Shown here: one piece after another, positions 11,494-23,613 of the stretch | Layout: each line of letters begins with the position of its first letter | Position numbering within the stretch: the stretch's first letter is position 1 | DNA from: Trichomonas vaginalis G3 | Lineage: Eukaryota; Parabasalia; Trichomonadida; Trichomonadidae | DNA length: 64,000 nt | Assembly (NCBI RefSeq): GCF_026262505.1 | Contig: NC_067205.1 | Location: 7,874,001 to 7,938,000, forward strand | Direction: 5' to 3' | Notes under the pieces: generated by a model | Databases searched by the model: none | Told to the model about the DNA's origin: nothing | The model's input: the letters and a program-made list of their open reading frames with translations, nothing else | Translations under genes and position numbers: made by a program

Positions 11494-13399
11494 TATGGCA
11501 TTCCAAACGGGAACCGCGGTTGGTTACCATGGATTTCCGTCACCGGTCACATTTTAAAGATTTTTAAAGCCTTATAAAAATATGCTTTGTAAATCATTTT
11601 TTGTAAATCGGCAAAAATTTGGTAATTTTCTTCAACTAATAAATCTGCGAATAGCATTTATAATACAAGAACAATCTTTTAAAATGCGTTTGATTCATTT
11701 TTGTATAATTTCATATAGGCACATATATTCTTCCGGGACTTTCCGTGATTTTACCGTAAAATCATTAGTTTACACCAATTTTTCCGTATTTTGAATAGTT
11801 TACTGTACTTTTTCCGTAAAATTGAGTTACGGGAATCCGCAAAATTTCCGGACCTCATTTTTCATAGAATATAATAATAATATTTGATAAAAAGAATATT
11901 ATTATTATATTTTTGATTTCTGAATTACGGAAAAAGTGAATTGATAACTTGATTTTTTTATATGGTTAATTTTTCAAAGGATATTATGAAGATCTAAAAT
12001 ATTAAAAGTAAAAAATTGAATTATGGAAAAAGTGAGGTCAAAAGTGAAATAAATTTGCAGAACAATTTTCATTGAAATAAGCTTTATTTTTCATTATTAA
12101 TAACAATGCTGTAATAAACAGAAATTCATCAAAAGTGACAGCTCTCAATTTTTTGACATTTGTAAATTCTAAATTGAATGAGAAAAATGAAATAATACTA
12201 AGCATAATACAATATTCTAGATTTAATTATAATTAGGAAAAAGTTAGTTTTGAGAGTACTTTTCATAGGCATATAGAATGAAATCTTCTGAAAAATAATA
12301 TCATATAAACTCATATTATTTTCTAATATATAACTATTTTATCTAAAAATCAAATTCAATGATCTTAAAAGCGAAGGATAACCCTCAAAATTTACGAATA
12401 TAATGAGTGGGAATATAATGCTTATCTATCATAAAACCATATGAAATATCAATTTTTGCTTTACGCCTAATTTTTGACGACAATTAGCAAAAAATGTTAA
12501 ATGTTAACACTCAGTCCATTTGAATATGAAAAATAAAATCGACTTTGATTAAATGCTTTTATTTATCATGCAATTCTTCTTGCGACCAAAGATTTGAATA
12601 AAACTTCAAAAAATAAGATAGCTTAAAAAATAATATACGGTAGTGTTTACTAATAGATGAATAGTATATAAATTCTATTAAAATGGATTTGATCCAAAAA
12701 AATATATAAAATTTGATCATAAATAAAATCGTTTTAAATTACTTCTTCATTTCAATTATAACAATTATTTTTGGTTTTATAGTTTTTAAAGCTCATGTGG
12801 TTTTTTTAACCACAGAATACTTATGTGCTGTAGCAAGCTTGCAATCCAAAGCTCACGTTAGACAACAAGAGTCATGAAGTCTCATACTAAGGGATATCCA
12901 ACATATATTTTAATAATCTAATGTTTGTGACAAATATTCAACATAAAATTAAGTTTTCGTTTCGTTACAAGGCATTCATACTTTGGAGATATCATATTTA
13001 ATGTACAGAAAAGTTAATATTAAACAATACATGCTAAAGAATTAATAAATAAGATAATAAAATAAATTTATACGTAATTACTTTCATTTAATATGCTTTA
13101 TGCTGTATAATATTGATTAAGAGGCATTAAAAGGTTCCATAATCTGCTTTTATAGGCAAGATTTTTGATAAAAATTTTAAATTTTGAAAAATGATGAGAA
13201 AAGGAAAAAAAAGGTAAATGAGAGCAAGAGGAGGGAAAAAAAGAAAAAGAAAAGGAAGGGAAGGGAAAAATAAAAGAAAGAAGGACATATAAAAATTTAG
13301 ATGCGCATTCTTAATGCCGAGGCGGCTTGCCGCCGAGGCGCGATTTTTTTAGGCCTCTACGGTAACCCGGCAATGTTTTTTTAAATCTTGTACAGCCCT
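11494..13399. mobile_element. 1.9-kb DNA transposon with 9-bp target duplication (copy 1)
   Basis: Begins TATGGCATTCCAAACGGGAA and ends GTACAGCCCT, flanked by a perfect 9-bp duplication AGGTTTTTC (11485-11493 and 13400-13408). A second copy in opposite orientation at 37147-39062 shares about 550 bp at the TATGGCA end and about 200 bp at the GCCCT end. Both copies have the palindromic CCGAGGCGG...CCGCCTCGG motif and a purine-rich tract near the GCCCT end. A 9-bp duplication is typical of Mutator-like elements. The terminal inverted repeats are very short and imperfect, and no transposase is visible, so it is non-autonomous. It interrupts the VPS13-like gene. Confidence 0.85.
12104..12781 (+). 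repeat. Third copy of the fold-back arm
   Basis: Nearly identical to 3193-3838 plus the central loop, but as a single arm with no mirrored partner. It lies inside transposon copy 1 and is absent from copy 2 at 37147-39062, so it was acquired or retained as internal cargo. It also supplies the unoccupied site for the TTAA-flanked element. Confidence 0.88.
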
Positions 13400-14638
13400 A
13401 GGTTTTTCCAAGTTGTTTTGAGAGTTTTGTTGGATGTTTTGGGAGATTTCGTTGATGATTGCAGGGATATCATCAATTTTCTTTATGTACTTCTTGAGAG
13501 GCTGCAAGTTGTTCATAATGAGAGGAATGAAGTCTTTGTCGAAGTGGAAATTCAGTGTGTCGTAACTGATTTTGAACAATGGAATGTTTATGTCGACTTC
13601 TTCGTATGGTTCGAGGATCTGTTCCTTCAGGAGTTTGTAGTAGAAGTCCTTTGTCTTCATTTCGACACTTTTCAGCGACTCATTCATTCGATATGCGAAT
13701 AATAACTCTGATATCTCAAAAATATTCTTCTCTCCTTGGTTGGAAACAATTGAAGGGACATGAATAGCCAATGCTCGTGTGTATCCGGCCAAATTCATTG
13801 AAATTTTTGGTATTTTTATATCAAAAATTACATTTTCGTGTCCGTAATCGAGGAAATTCACGTCAATGTTCTCAACCTTACACATATACTTGTTATCTGG
13901 AAATCCGAGTGGCACTTTTCCAATTTTACGGAGTTCATCAATAGTTTCCAAAATTGGACGGACCAAATCATAGATTCTTAGAGATAAATTACCAGTAATG
14001 TTCTTTGATTGTATAATATTGAGGTTCTTGGTGAATTTGGTCTTAATTGACTCAATTTTTGTATAAGATTTCTCAGTTAAGTTCAACAATGAATATAAAT
14101 CAACATTTTTCATTCCAAACTTAACAATATGACCTGTTTCAGGGGATTCTTTAATGACAAAAGGTGTCAATGAAGCATTGAATCCGAAACCGAGGTTTTC
14201 ATCACCAATAACTGTTTGTATTGTTCCATAAGTAAGTTTGAAGCTTGTTTCTCGTTTGAAATTAAGTAATTTCTTGATTGTTTGGACAAATCTTCGAAAT
14301 GACTTAATGAACTCCTCGTTTGTGATGATTTTCATGATGGTTGGGAGGAAGGAGTTGATAATAAAGATGAAATCAGGGTTAATGTAAAGTTTAATATCCG
14401 AAATCTGTCCTTTTGCCTTGAAATCGAACAATTCCGAGGTATTGTTGTATGTTGATACGATATTTGTATCGAAAACAAGGTTGTCGAGGAATTGTTTCTT
14501 GTCAAAAAGACAATGAGATTTGATATTCAACTGAATGTGGACATTTTCCTTCTTTCTCTTCTCGTAAGCGTTGGAGAAGTTCATCTGGTCGAGACAGAAG
14601 TTGAAAGAATGCATCTGGGAGTAAATAATTATGTCCAA
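13400..14638 (-). pseudogene. VPS13-like segment 2: groove repeat region
   Basis: The open frame continues segment 1 in the same reading frame and is rich in beta-strand-like alternation, as in the repeated groove modules of VPS13. The frame runs on to 13349, but its last 16 or so residues (AVQDLKKHCRVTVEA) are encoded by the inserted transposon. The native gene sequence stops at the 9-bp target duplication (13400-13408). Confidence 0.8.
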
Positions 14639-14695
14639 ATTCGATAATGAAATTGAAATGTCAGGAAGCTTGATATTATAGAGATCTTTGAGCGG

Positions 14696-16264
14696 CTAAG
14701 CGAGTGTTCTGAATTTTATCTTCGTCTTTGGGATGGCTCCGGACATTCCAGTGATAAATGGCATAAATTGTTCAATGAAAGGCTCAACATGACGGATTTC
14801 GATGATTCCGAAGTCGGCATTTGCCTTAATCATGTTCAATACGAAGTCAGAAGCTGCTGTAAGGAACTTTGAAGAACCTCTTCCGATTCCAGAAATAAAA
14901 TTCAGGTTTTCATGGAACAAAGAGAACGCGCCTATGGAGAATGACACTTTCTGGAGCTGCTTAGTATAGATTAAGTTGGTTTTGACGCTTTCCGCGATAG
15001 TTGAAAATCTTATAATTTTATCTGCATCTTTTAGATAGGTAACAACACGTTTTGCAGCGAAATGGAACTCTATGACATTGAAAGAATCCAAGATCGAGGC
15101 ATAGTTGCCCATGAAATTCATTGATTCGTCATCTTTCAGTTTATAATCGTAATTTTTGTTGTCAAGTTTATATTTGGCCAGTGAATAGTTGTAAAGTAAC
15201 ACTCTTGTCTCATCATTTACTTTTTCTGAGAACTTTGAAAACTGTTTTGAGATTTTTCCTTTAATCATGTCTTCTGAATAGAGTTTGTAGTACTTGGAGC
15301 GGTTCTTTAGGAATTCGAGTGCTTGTCCAACATTGAATTTCATCCTGGAATTGTTATAAGATGCAAATTTCGTAATATGTCCAAATTGTTTTCCGAAATC
15401 TTCGGAATCTGATGGCGGCATGAGTAATCTATATGTTCTACGTTTAATGTGCTGTTGAAATGCCCTTGAAACTTGTATAATTGACCTTAATTGTGGAATT
15501 GTCAGTCCAAAGTCAATTTCGTTGAACTTTATATCGAAAATGTTGTTGTGAGTAACGTTCTTCTCCTTGGATCTGAAGAAAGATGTCTCAAAAAGTGGTA
15601 ATTCAAATATAATTTCGTGATTATTCATGTTTAATTGGTCTTTCATCTCTTCTTGGAACTTCTCGAGGTCAAATACATGTGGTGTTGGATCCATGTATAT
15701 CGAAATCGCGTTGAATTTGATGTCTTTCAGTATATTTTTCAAAGTTGATTTTTCGTTATTTTCAATTTTCAACGAATTCATTGTAAATCCAACGAAAACC
15801 TTCTGATCAACAAGTGGTATTTGCATAATGACATGAATGTTTTCGACATTCATCTGTATTGTTCCGATTATTTTATTTGTAAAGTCAAGAAAAGCCTGAA
15901 TCGTTTGGATTTTCTCCTTTTCGCTCTCAGCGGACTTGATATTAAGCTTATCCGACTTCAAAATAGGTTGTCTCTGCTCAAAATTCTGCCAATCTAATTC
16001 GGTTAAAAGGAAAACGTCCTTTATACTGGCAATGACTGGTTCGGTTTCAAGCTTGTTCCATGAAAAATCGGCTTTTATTTCCGTTGCCGTACCATGGATG
16101 ATTTTCAATGGAAATCCAAGGTTGAATAAACCATCTTCTCTGAAAACAAGGTTTTCCATCTTAAGTTTTCCGTTCCATATGTCAATATTGAGCTGATTGT
16201 TCTTTAGAGGTTGTATTAGGGTCTCTAAATACCCAGTAATGACATGTGAAACGATATTCTTCAT
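14696..16264 (-). pseudogene. VPS13-like segment 1: chorein N-terminal domain
   Basis: 522 codons from an ATG at 16264. The first 100 residues match the Chorein_N pattern closely: MKNIVSHVITGYLETLIQPL, then NQLNIDIWNGKLKMENLVFR, a hydrophobic LGFPLKIIHG and PVIASIKDVFLLTEL. In VPS13 this region caps the lipid groove and sits at the donor membrane. The segment ends at TAG in the context TLA-stop-PLKDL. The same frame continues as IKLPDISISLS and joins segment 2, so a single stop separates them. Confidence 0.85.
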
Positions 16265-16825
16265 TAAATTTTAATAATTATGGTTTTATCAAATTGCGAA
16301 AATATATTTGAAGGAAGTCACTGAATTTTTTGATATAATTCAAAAAACTAATATTGTTATCATTAGGTGTGATTTTAATTTAAAAATCAATTCTGAAGAT
16401 TTTGGAAATTAAGAGCTATCACTTTTTCTGAATAATGTAAATTTGCTGTTCATTTGAATGGCAAAGTATTAAAAAATACATTCATACCTGTATAGACCAT
16501 AAATCTTTAAAAATTCCCCATTACCAAAAACCAAATCATTTTTCAAATATTTGATTATGGCGGGTAACACTATCGTATTTTGAACAGACTTTATTTTCTA
16601 ATTTACTTTGAAAATCTTATTGTAAAACAGTGTAGCACAAATACTTTTAAATTTTTCTAGAATTAACCATAATAAATTGTAATGTTCAGATGATAATTGC
16701 AAAATGTCAATGAGATACAGTACAGGCGCCCTATATATTGTTGATTTCTTTTGCATAGGAATCAAAAACTATAGTAATAAGAATAGAAATACTTTATTGA
16801 TAGTAAAAAAATAAACAAAAACATA
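16265..16825. other. Intergenic between VPS13-like and SAPS-like genes
   Basis: AT-rich spacer of 560 bp holding the 5' flank of the VPS13-like gene and the 3' flank of the next gene. No gene, repeat or clear initiator seen. Confidence 0.6.
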
Positions 16826-18466
16826 TTATTCTCCGAGTAAATCTTTAAGTTGGCCTTTATAGGATTCGCCATAGTTGCTGTCATATAGTTTCAATTTGAC
16901 TTTGTACTCATTATTCAAATACTCGTCATAATCAGGCAAATTTTTGAGTTCTTTTCCAAGATATTTGTATTCTTTCTTGTTCTTTTCGAAGACTTGTACC
17001 AAGTAATGGATGGAAGCTGTAAGATTTACCTCTCTTGGGTCATTTGCAAAGGCCAGAAGCGCAGGAAGGACTAATTGAATGATTTGCTTAATTAATAGTT
17101 CATACTTCAATGACAAGAGTATGAATTTACGAAATGCTTCAACAAAATAATTGTTATATGAATATTTGAACATTAATTTCAATAACAGTGGGACAAATCC
17201 AAATTCAATAAGTAATTCTGATGTATGCTTGTTGAATCTGAGCATTTGGGATAAAAATAATAAAGCAAAATAACTAGATTGATGGAATTTCTCATTTGAA
17301 GCTGTTTTGAGGACTTCAACTGCTGATAAAATGAAGTTTGAAAGGTTATCAGCATAGTTGTCACTTGTAAGAGATAAGATTAAAGTCCATTTTTCGTCAT
17401 CAATCATAAATTCTTTTGGATGGAACGTTTTCTCACATTGTGATAGGAAGTAAACTGTTTTGTAATGCTTTTCAAGTGTTTTAACTTGACTTGCAAGTGA
17501 AATTAAATGGAATAAATTTGCCATTCTGTAAACAGCACGGCTTTTGAAGTATTCCAAGTCTGTCTTGTAATCAACATGCTTAAATGACTCCATTTCTCGT
17601 ATAATCATCTCATGCAAGCCAAAGTTATTGAGGTATTTATGAACATTTTTCATTTGAGGAGTATCTTTGACCAGTTTGAAGAGTAAAGATGCAACGTTTG
17701 GGAAGTAGCAATGATGAACTAAGCGAGGCAAGAATCCGAGTTTATCAATGATTTTATCTGGATAATTATCGATGATTCCAGAAATAATACCAGTAAACCT
17801 TCCAACATTTGGGTAATCCAATTCTTCGGGAATAAACAGCTCAGCGCCAATTGATTGAAATGAATCTGCTTGAAGAAACGCAGATATGATTGTTTTCTTC
17901 TGAGAGCTGAGTATTAAGTAAGCGTTCGATGAAATAACACTATTAAGCTGAGTATGAAAACATGCGTCAATCAATTGATTAATTCTTGTTGATAAATAAA
18001 TGAGTAATCCAGCATGTTCGGTATTAAAAACACGTATAAGTCCTGGGTTGGTAATTACGTCATCAAAAGGAACGTTAGGACCGATCTTGAGTGTATTACT
18101 TGAACGCCTTCTCTTTTTAGCATCTTCAGATTCAGATGCATTCGGTGGAGTTGCTGGTGTTGTAGTATCTCCTTGCAACTTAACAGATTTTTCTTCAGTT
18201 TTTGCTGCAATTGTTTGGATGGTCGCTTGATTTCCAAGTAAATTGATCTCTGGTACTTCTTTATCTAGTGAAAACTGATTCACTGAAGGGTATTTTATCG
18301 AAATAAGAGAATAATCAGCTAACGGCTCAGCTTTAGTTTTAGGAACTTTGATAATTTCAGTGGTAACGGTCTTTTCATCAGATACATTTTCATGATTAGT
18401 TTCAGTTTCGCTTACTTTTTCTTTATCAATTTGATCGGAGGTAGGAGCATTATTAATTTCAGTCAT
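16826..18466 (-). CDS. SAPS-like (PP6 regulatory subunit-like) protein
   Basis: 546 residues, intact, ATG start. Residues 1-130 are low complexity and charged. From about 140 on, the chain is helical and ARM/HEAT-like. The order of patterns recalls the SIT4/PP6 phosphatase-associated SAPS domain: an acidic start, two blocks of helices around YPNVGRFTGIISGIID and LGFLPRLVHHCYFPNVASLL (like the SAPS stretch ending HIGTSAIMDLLLRL), then MIREMESF and repeated leucine-rich helices. SAPS proteins scaffold the PP6/Sit4 catalytic subunit in growth and damage signalling. The identification rests on pattern similarity only; a generic ARM-repeat protein is the alternative. Confidence 0.6.
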   Translation of the reverse strand: MTEINNAPTSDQIDKEKVSETETNHENVSDEKTVTTEIIKVPKTKAEPLADYSLISIKYPSVNQFSLDKEVPEINLLGNQATIQTIAAKTEEKSVKLQGDTTTPATPPNASESEDAKKRRRSSNTLKIGPNVPFDDVITNPGLIRVFNTEHAGLLIYLSTRINQLIDACFHTQLNSVISSNAYLILSSQKKTIISAFLQADSFQSIGAELFIPEELDYPNVGRFTGIISGIIDNYPDKIIDKLGFLPRLVHHCYFPNVASLLFKLVKDTPQMKNVHKYLNNFGLHEMIIREMESFKHVDYKTDLEYFKSRAVYRMANLFHLISLASQVKTLEKHYKTVYFLSQCEKTFHPKEFMIDDEKWTLILSLTSDNYADNLSNFILSAVEVLKTASNEKFHQSSYFALLFLSQMLRFNKHTSELLIEFGFVPLLLKLMFKYSYNNYFVEAFRKFILLSLKYELLIKQIIQLVLPALLAFANDPREVNLTASIHYLVQVFEKNKKEYKYLGKELKNLPDYDEYLNNEYKVKLKLYDSNYGESYKGQLKDLLGE

Positions 18467-19034
18467 CCTGAAAATATTTTTTTTATCTCAATTTGACATG
18501 AATTTTTTTGTAATGTATTCAATTACCATAATGCATTTTATCTTGGATAAATCAGGCATCCTTTCAAAATAATAATCCCCTTAGGTTGATGAATATTTTT
18601 ATCTAGTTAATTTGATATAATAGGTTAGAGCGATCTTCGATTTTTTCAATTGTGGTTTATTTGTCATTTCCTTATAATTTTAAACCGAGAAATAATAAGC
18701 TGTACTAAATATATATCAATTTTGATATTATAATCAAATTCAAAAATATCGAGTTTGAGATTATCCATATCGAGATTACTTTCATCGGAAATTTTTGTTC
18801 CAATGGAGTATACAGTTAAAACAAAGCTATGACTCTTCTTAAAACAATAATTCATTTCCATTGTTTTATGCACACATAGAATATGATCGCAAGAATAGAA
18901 ATATAATTTCTCTATAGACTAAATGTTTTGTTTCATAAGTAATACTGGAATTTTTTACATGTAAATTAAAATATGAAGTTGTTATTAGTGTAAAAATATC
19001 AAATAGTATTCGCAAAATAATAATTCCTTTATTT
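18467..19034. other. Intergenic, no gene seen
   Basis: AT-rich. Two overlapping 65-70 codon minus-strand frames (18664-18873, 18866-19063) show no features and are probably chance. Confidence 0.55.
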
Positions 19035-19800
19035 TCAAATAAACTTGGAGATGATTGCTCCAAAGATGACTATAATTCTCATAGTTTCAGCAGAATCAAT
19101 AGCTCTGACTCTTGAAAGATTGAATGTTTCACCGCACAGCAATTTCTGGAATGGATATGAGCAAATGCAGGAGACAAAAGCTGAATCTGCAGCAATTTCT
19201 TGGCTAACAATCAAATCAGCAATTGCGTTATTAGTTTTAAGATTATTGTTCGCGAATATTGAAAAGATGGAATCAAAGAATCCACGAACAAGGAACTGGA
19301 AAAAGCTGACTTTGAAATTGGAAATAAAATTGCCAATGCATCCAGCGCCATTTGGAGGGCTCTTGATCACACATAAAGGAATGGAAAAGCATGAAGAATA
19401 AGTGTACAGGACCATGCAATGCTGAGTAGATAAATGGAAGATCTTGATTAAGGTTGCGGAAAAACTCCAACTTCTTCATTACAAAGTGGGACACATCTCC
19501 ACCTAAAACAAATGCAATAAGATTCAATGTTGTGAGCTAAAACTTCGGCCTAACAATAAATCCAGATCTTACAGCGCCTTTATGCAAGAATTTCTTGGCA
19601 AAATAGAGGGGTGAACCGAGCAATAAGTTCTTAATGAAAAACTTAGCAACATTCTTGATAATCTCAGAAGAAGGAGCTTCCTTTTTCGGAATATTCTTTT
19701 GCTCATTATCTTTTTTCTCATTTTCGACTGGTTTGGTTTCTTCTTGTTGCTTTGCTTCTTGTTCGATCTTTCCTTCTTCAGGCAATGTCTCGTTTTTCAC
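19035..19800 (-). pseudogene. Multi-pass membrane protein gene, broken
   Basis: Not recognised. An N-terminal hydrophilic, E/K-rich region of about 50 residues is followed by hydrophobic segments (FIKNLLLGSPLYFAKKF, LIAFVLGGDVSHFVMKK, PVHLFFMLFHSF, SFFQFLVRGFFDSIFSIF, MRIIVIFGAIISKF). The first 87 codons end at TAG (19537), and the same frame continues as LTTLNLIAFVLGG. Past about 19400 the membrane-protein reading moves to another frame. No ATG lies between the preceding stop and the first coding residue; the start position reads GTG. So it carries at least a stop, a shift and possibly a lost start. It may be an ER/organelle membrane protein of about 240 residues. Confidence 0.55.
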
Positions 19801-20841
19801 GCTAGATGATATTGAAATTTTAATTCAATTTTTTATTTTATTTTCGATAGAAAAGTTTTATCGTTTCATAATAATCAAATAATGGATTTATATTCTGCAT
19901 GAGCAGAACTCTAGATCTTTAACTTCTATATTTGATTTACTACAGAATTTAAAATTTCAACTAAAAATTGTATAAATCAATGCCTGATGGTGTGCTATCT
20001 TATTTCTTTGCTTGCACATCAGCGATAAATAGAAAAATAATAGATAATAAATTGATTTTTCAATTTAGAGGTCTGGCTTATCTAATCATTGTAAAAGTAG
20101 TATTAATATACTATTACAGACGGAGCTTTGTTGAAAATAGCAAAATCATGTATGATTTTGCTTATTGATTAATTTTTAGTTAATTCGGGTATGAGCAGCA
20201 TTGTATACATATATCTGATGTAAGTGGCAACTAATTTGTGCTATTGCATATGTAAATTAGTTCCATTAATAAGTTTCATGACCAGTGTCAAATCTTATTA
20301 ATTATCCAAGTTTAACAACGATTAGTTTCAATTGAAAATTTTGATTGAGACTTTACCTTGGCCGGATGATAGCTCTCAGAAAATTCAACACATAGAGTTT
20401 TAGCATTCATATGATAGCTGAGACTCTTTTATCCCATGCTGAAAAAGTCGTACAAATCTTTACAATTGTTTTTTCAAAATTAGATTTGTTTATTTCCCAA
20501 ATAAGTAGTCGTTCTAGAAGTTGATATATGGTAATACATCAATGATCAATTGAAAGGGCTTTCTTTGGTATGATGTTTAAAATCTCAATCCGATGAGAGA
20601 TTTCAACAGTTGAATGAGAGTTCAATAATAATTAATCAGCCATTTTAGATTTTGAGAGGCCAAGAGAGCTTTGATGCATGACTTGTAATCGATTTTATAT
20701 AAGATTATAATAGTTAAGGAGATTTGAATAAAAGGTCGAAACATTCGTATGCAGAATGTACAGCTATTAAATGGATGGCCATTAAGATCATTCTATCATT
20801 TTTCAAAGGAAATTAATCGTTTTTCTTTTCCTTTTTTTTGA
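19801..20841. other. Intergenic, no gene seen
   Basis: About 1 kb of AT-rich sequence. A 66-codon plus-strand frame (19968-20168) lacks features. No repeats or RNA genes noticed. Confidence 0.55.
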
Positions 20842-21018
20842 ATGGATGACAGTAATGTAATTGGAGTGTTTGGTGTGCTATTCATTACTGCCACATTGAT
20901 TGTTTGGATGATTACAGCACTATGCAATACAGAAAACGAAATTAACTTTCCTCAAAAATATAATATGAAAAATGATTCAGAAGCGCATTCATCAAACCCA
21001 ATAAATTCAATTGCTTAA
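20842..21018 (+). CDS. Small single-pass membrane protein candidate
   Basis: A 58-codon frame from ATG: MDDSNVIGVFGVLFITATLI, continuing VWMITALCNT, then a hydrophilic 29-residue tail rich in N, S and E ending in TAA. One clean predicted transmembrane helix (about residues 7-27) follows a short acidic N-terminus. A pyrimidine-rich run directly precedes the ATG. No homologue recognised. Short AT-rich frames arise by chance, but the hydrophobic/hydrophilic partition is orderly. Confidence 0.4.
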   Translation: MDDSNVIGVFGVLFITATLIVWMITALCNTENEINFPQKYNMKNDSEAHSSNPINSIA

Positions 21019-21644
21019 TTATATAGTATATGATATTTTTGCATGCCCACCCAATTTACCTAGTTATTTTTGCAATTTCTATTTCATTTCGATTTCACTT
21101 TCCATTACCAGTTGATTAACAATTTTAACGATATTATCATTACGATGTAACAGTTTGTTTGCGGTTTATTCGATTGAAAACTTATCTTTTTATTCGGATA
21201 TTATTTTCCTTTTTTATCTCATTTTGTTTCTTAAACATTTACCTTTTCTAACATATACTGATTTTAATCTAATAATGAAAGTCCTAAAAGTAAAAGTTTG
21301 AAATATATTTCTTGAAAATACTTCCCAAAAGTGAATATTACTTACCAACCAATATAACATAAGATATCCCTGCATGCAACATATGTAGATGAAATAATAT
21401 ATCATATCCAAAGCTGGAATAAAAGTTTCTACATTTAACCTTAAATGATAAAATAACATCATGGTTGATAAATACATCAGAATTATTTCTATGCCGGTGA
21501 AGGTAAATGTCTTATCATTTTGAGAGTGTATTCAATTTTTGAAATAAAATTTTATACCAAGAAAGTTAAACTATTTAAATATATGAGAATATTATCTAGA
21601 GTTTTTTTAATGTCAGATTTTCTCAGAATGTCTTACAAATTCTA
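21019..21644. other. Intergenic, no gene seen
   Basis: AT-rich spacer before the beta-helix gene. An 87-codon minus-strand frame at 21214-21477 is hydrophobic in places but has no ATG context or motif; treated as chance. Confidence 0.5.
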
Positions 21645-23410
21645 ATGGCATTCTATAAAAATCAAGTATACTATAACAGATTAAAGCCAACAGAAAACAC
21701 AGTTTCAGTATTTCAATGCCTCTTTGCCTCAATATCGTCACATGCAAGTGGCGGAGCAATTTCCGTCCCATCAATGAAATTCATTAGTTTAGATATCACA
21801 GATTGCATTTTTGATTCATACAGTGTTTTGCCTAGTAAAGATATTTATTCCAAAGCTGGAGGTGCCATTTACTCAACTTCTCAAGAATACATAAATATCA
21901 CTAAATCATGTTTTTCTGAATGCCATGCTCCTTGGGCAGAAGTAATATTTTATGATACAAAAAAGTATGATTTTTCGAATTTATATTTTGATCTTGGTAT
22001 CACAGAAAATAGTTTTATTGATAAGTATATATGGGATGAATCCATACATTCACTTTTTTTGTGCAATATTTCAAATTTAGACACCAAATCTTCTTTCAAA
22101 ATTTATTTTAATTATAATTATTTTGTCAATTCATCAATACATCCTGGATACATATATGCTGCTACTAATTCATATTGCAAAATACCTTTTTCAAAAATTC
22201 ATTAATAATTGATATTTCTATTTCATTCTCGAAAAATAATGTTGCTGACATTAATCTAACTATTCCTAATTTTACATATGCTGAAAATATTCCAGACCCA
22301 GATATTCAAGCAATCATGTGTCCATCGATGCAACTAGCAACGAATTACACAAATCATGAAAAAAAAGTAGCTGTTCGATATACATTTATTGATGAACATT
22401 TTGAGATAACAAGCTGCAAATTCCTTCAAGTTAGTATGACAAATGACGAAGGCGCCGCAATATCTATCCAAAAACCAGCTTATAAGTATTTGAATTCACA
22501 GCCTTTCATCAAGATCAATAACATTTTCTTGTGGCAGTGTCAATCAGAATTAACAGCAGGAGGAATATACATTGAATATGAATATTCTCATATAGATGTT
22601 TCTCATGTTTGTAGCATCGATACTATTGGATATTATTGTCATTTTTGTCATTTTGGATCGAGAAATCCAATATTTTTCAACACAAGTTCAGTATCATCTA
22701 ATTTTAATATTTCGCAAAGTTTCTCTTATTATATTTATCGCATTAATGAGAATGATTATATGAATTTTGTCAACTCTACATTCATTACAGGTATTAATAC
22801 ATCGTCTTATTTTGTAACTGCTGCTGAAATCATGGCAATCCATGCAGATATCAAATATTGCCAAAAAGAAAATATTGTATCAGCCATATTTATTGCTTTG
22901 CATAATTCCAATTTAACGTATTGCAACTACAAGAATGTAACAAGCTATGATATCAACGATAGAAGTTTTAACAATTCACTTGATGTAATTAAACAAGTTA
23001 AATTTATGCACTGCGTGTTTATTGATTCAACTGTATATGATTACCTCAAAGCTTACATTGATAAACGCCATATTACATTTGAAGATTGCAGTGGAACACA
23101 AATGTATGACGTCAAACCATATCTTTTGCCAGTTTGCCGTGAACCTGATAATAAAAAGAATCTTAAAATGATTATATATTATTCTGTATCAATATCATTG
23201 TTCTTTTTGTTATTAACTATTGTTATATATAAATATTATAATAGTTTATTTTTGTTACAAAAGAAAACATGCCGCTTATTTGAAAAGAATGGAGTTAGAA
23301 AGACAATTAGATACAGATTATGGATAAGAAATAAACACATTATTTTAATAAAATGTTTCTTTTTTCTATTCATCAAAGATATCATTCCTCAGATATTTAA
23401 GTTTGTTTAA
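21645..23410 (+). pseudogene. Beta-helix (Pmp-like) surface protein, one frameshift
   Basis: Repeated short strands with the pattern GGAI..(S/T)..., (I/L)xxCxFxxC and N-glycosylation sequons mark a right-handed parallel beta-helix protein of the trichomonad Pmp-like surface family. Frame one (21645-22205) and frame two (22175-23410) overlap around a T-run (CCTTTTTC, about 22188), so a one-base shift splits the helix. The second part ends with PYLLPVCREPDN, a transmembrane helix (MIIYYSVSISLFFLLLTIVI) and a long basic tail. No signal peptide is visible at the first ATG, so the 5' end may be incomplete. Sequencing error in the homopolymer is the main alternative to pseudogene. Confidence 0.7.
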
Positions 23411-23613
23411 TTACATCATTTACAAATAAAGAGCATCGTTTTTGAAACTAACTTTCTTTAAATCTGAATTGAATTATTACACTTTTTGCTTTTTTCTTGA
23501 AAATCAGTCATCATTCATAACACAGAACCATGATTTTCATATTGTGCATGAATTATAATTTTTGATAAAAAATAGTGGCAAATTCATTATTTTTTTATTT
23601 TATTTTGTTTTAG

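Larger units (their letters stand above)
6666..16264 (-). pseudogene. VPS13-like (chorein) lipid-transfer protein gene, decayed
   Basis: Read on the minus strand, six long open segments run in order from a chorein N-terminus at 16264 to a VPS13_C-like end at 6666. Together they cover roughly 2,500 codons, within the usual VPS13 size. VPS13 proteins are rod-shaped bridges that move bulk lipid between organelle membranes at contact sites. Breaks: an in-frame TAG at 14696-14698, a 1.9-kb transposon at 11494-13399 with a disrupted linker beside it, an in-frame TAA at 8579-8581, a one-base shift in an A-run near 8345, and an in-frame TGA at 7890-7892. Sequence on both sides of each break still reads as VPS13-like. 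The transposon has an intact target duplication, so it is a real insertion. The gene is probably a recently dead paralogue. Confidence 0.8.
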
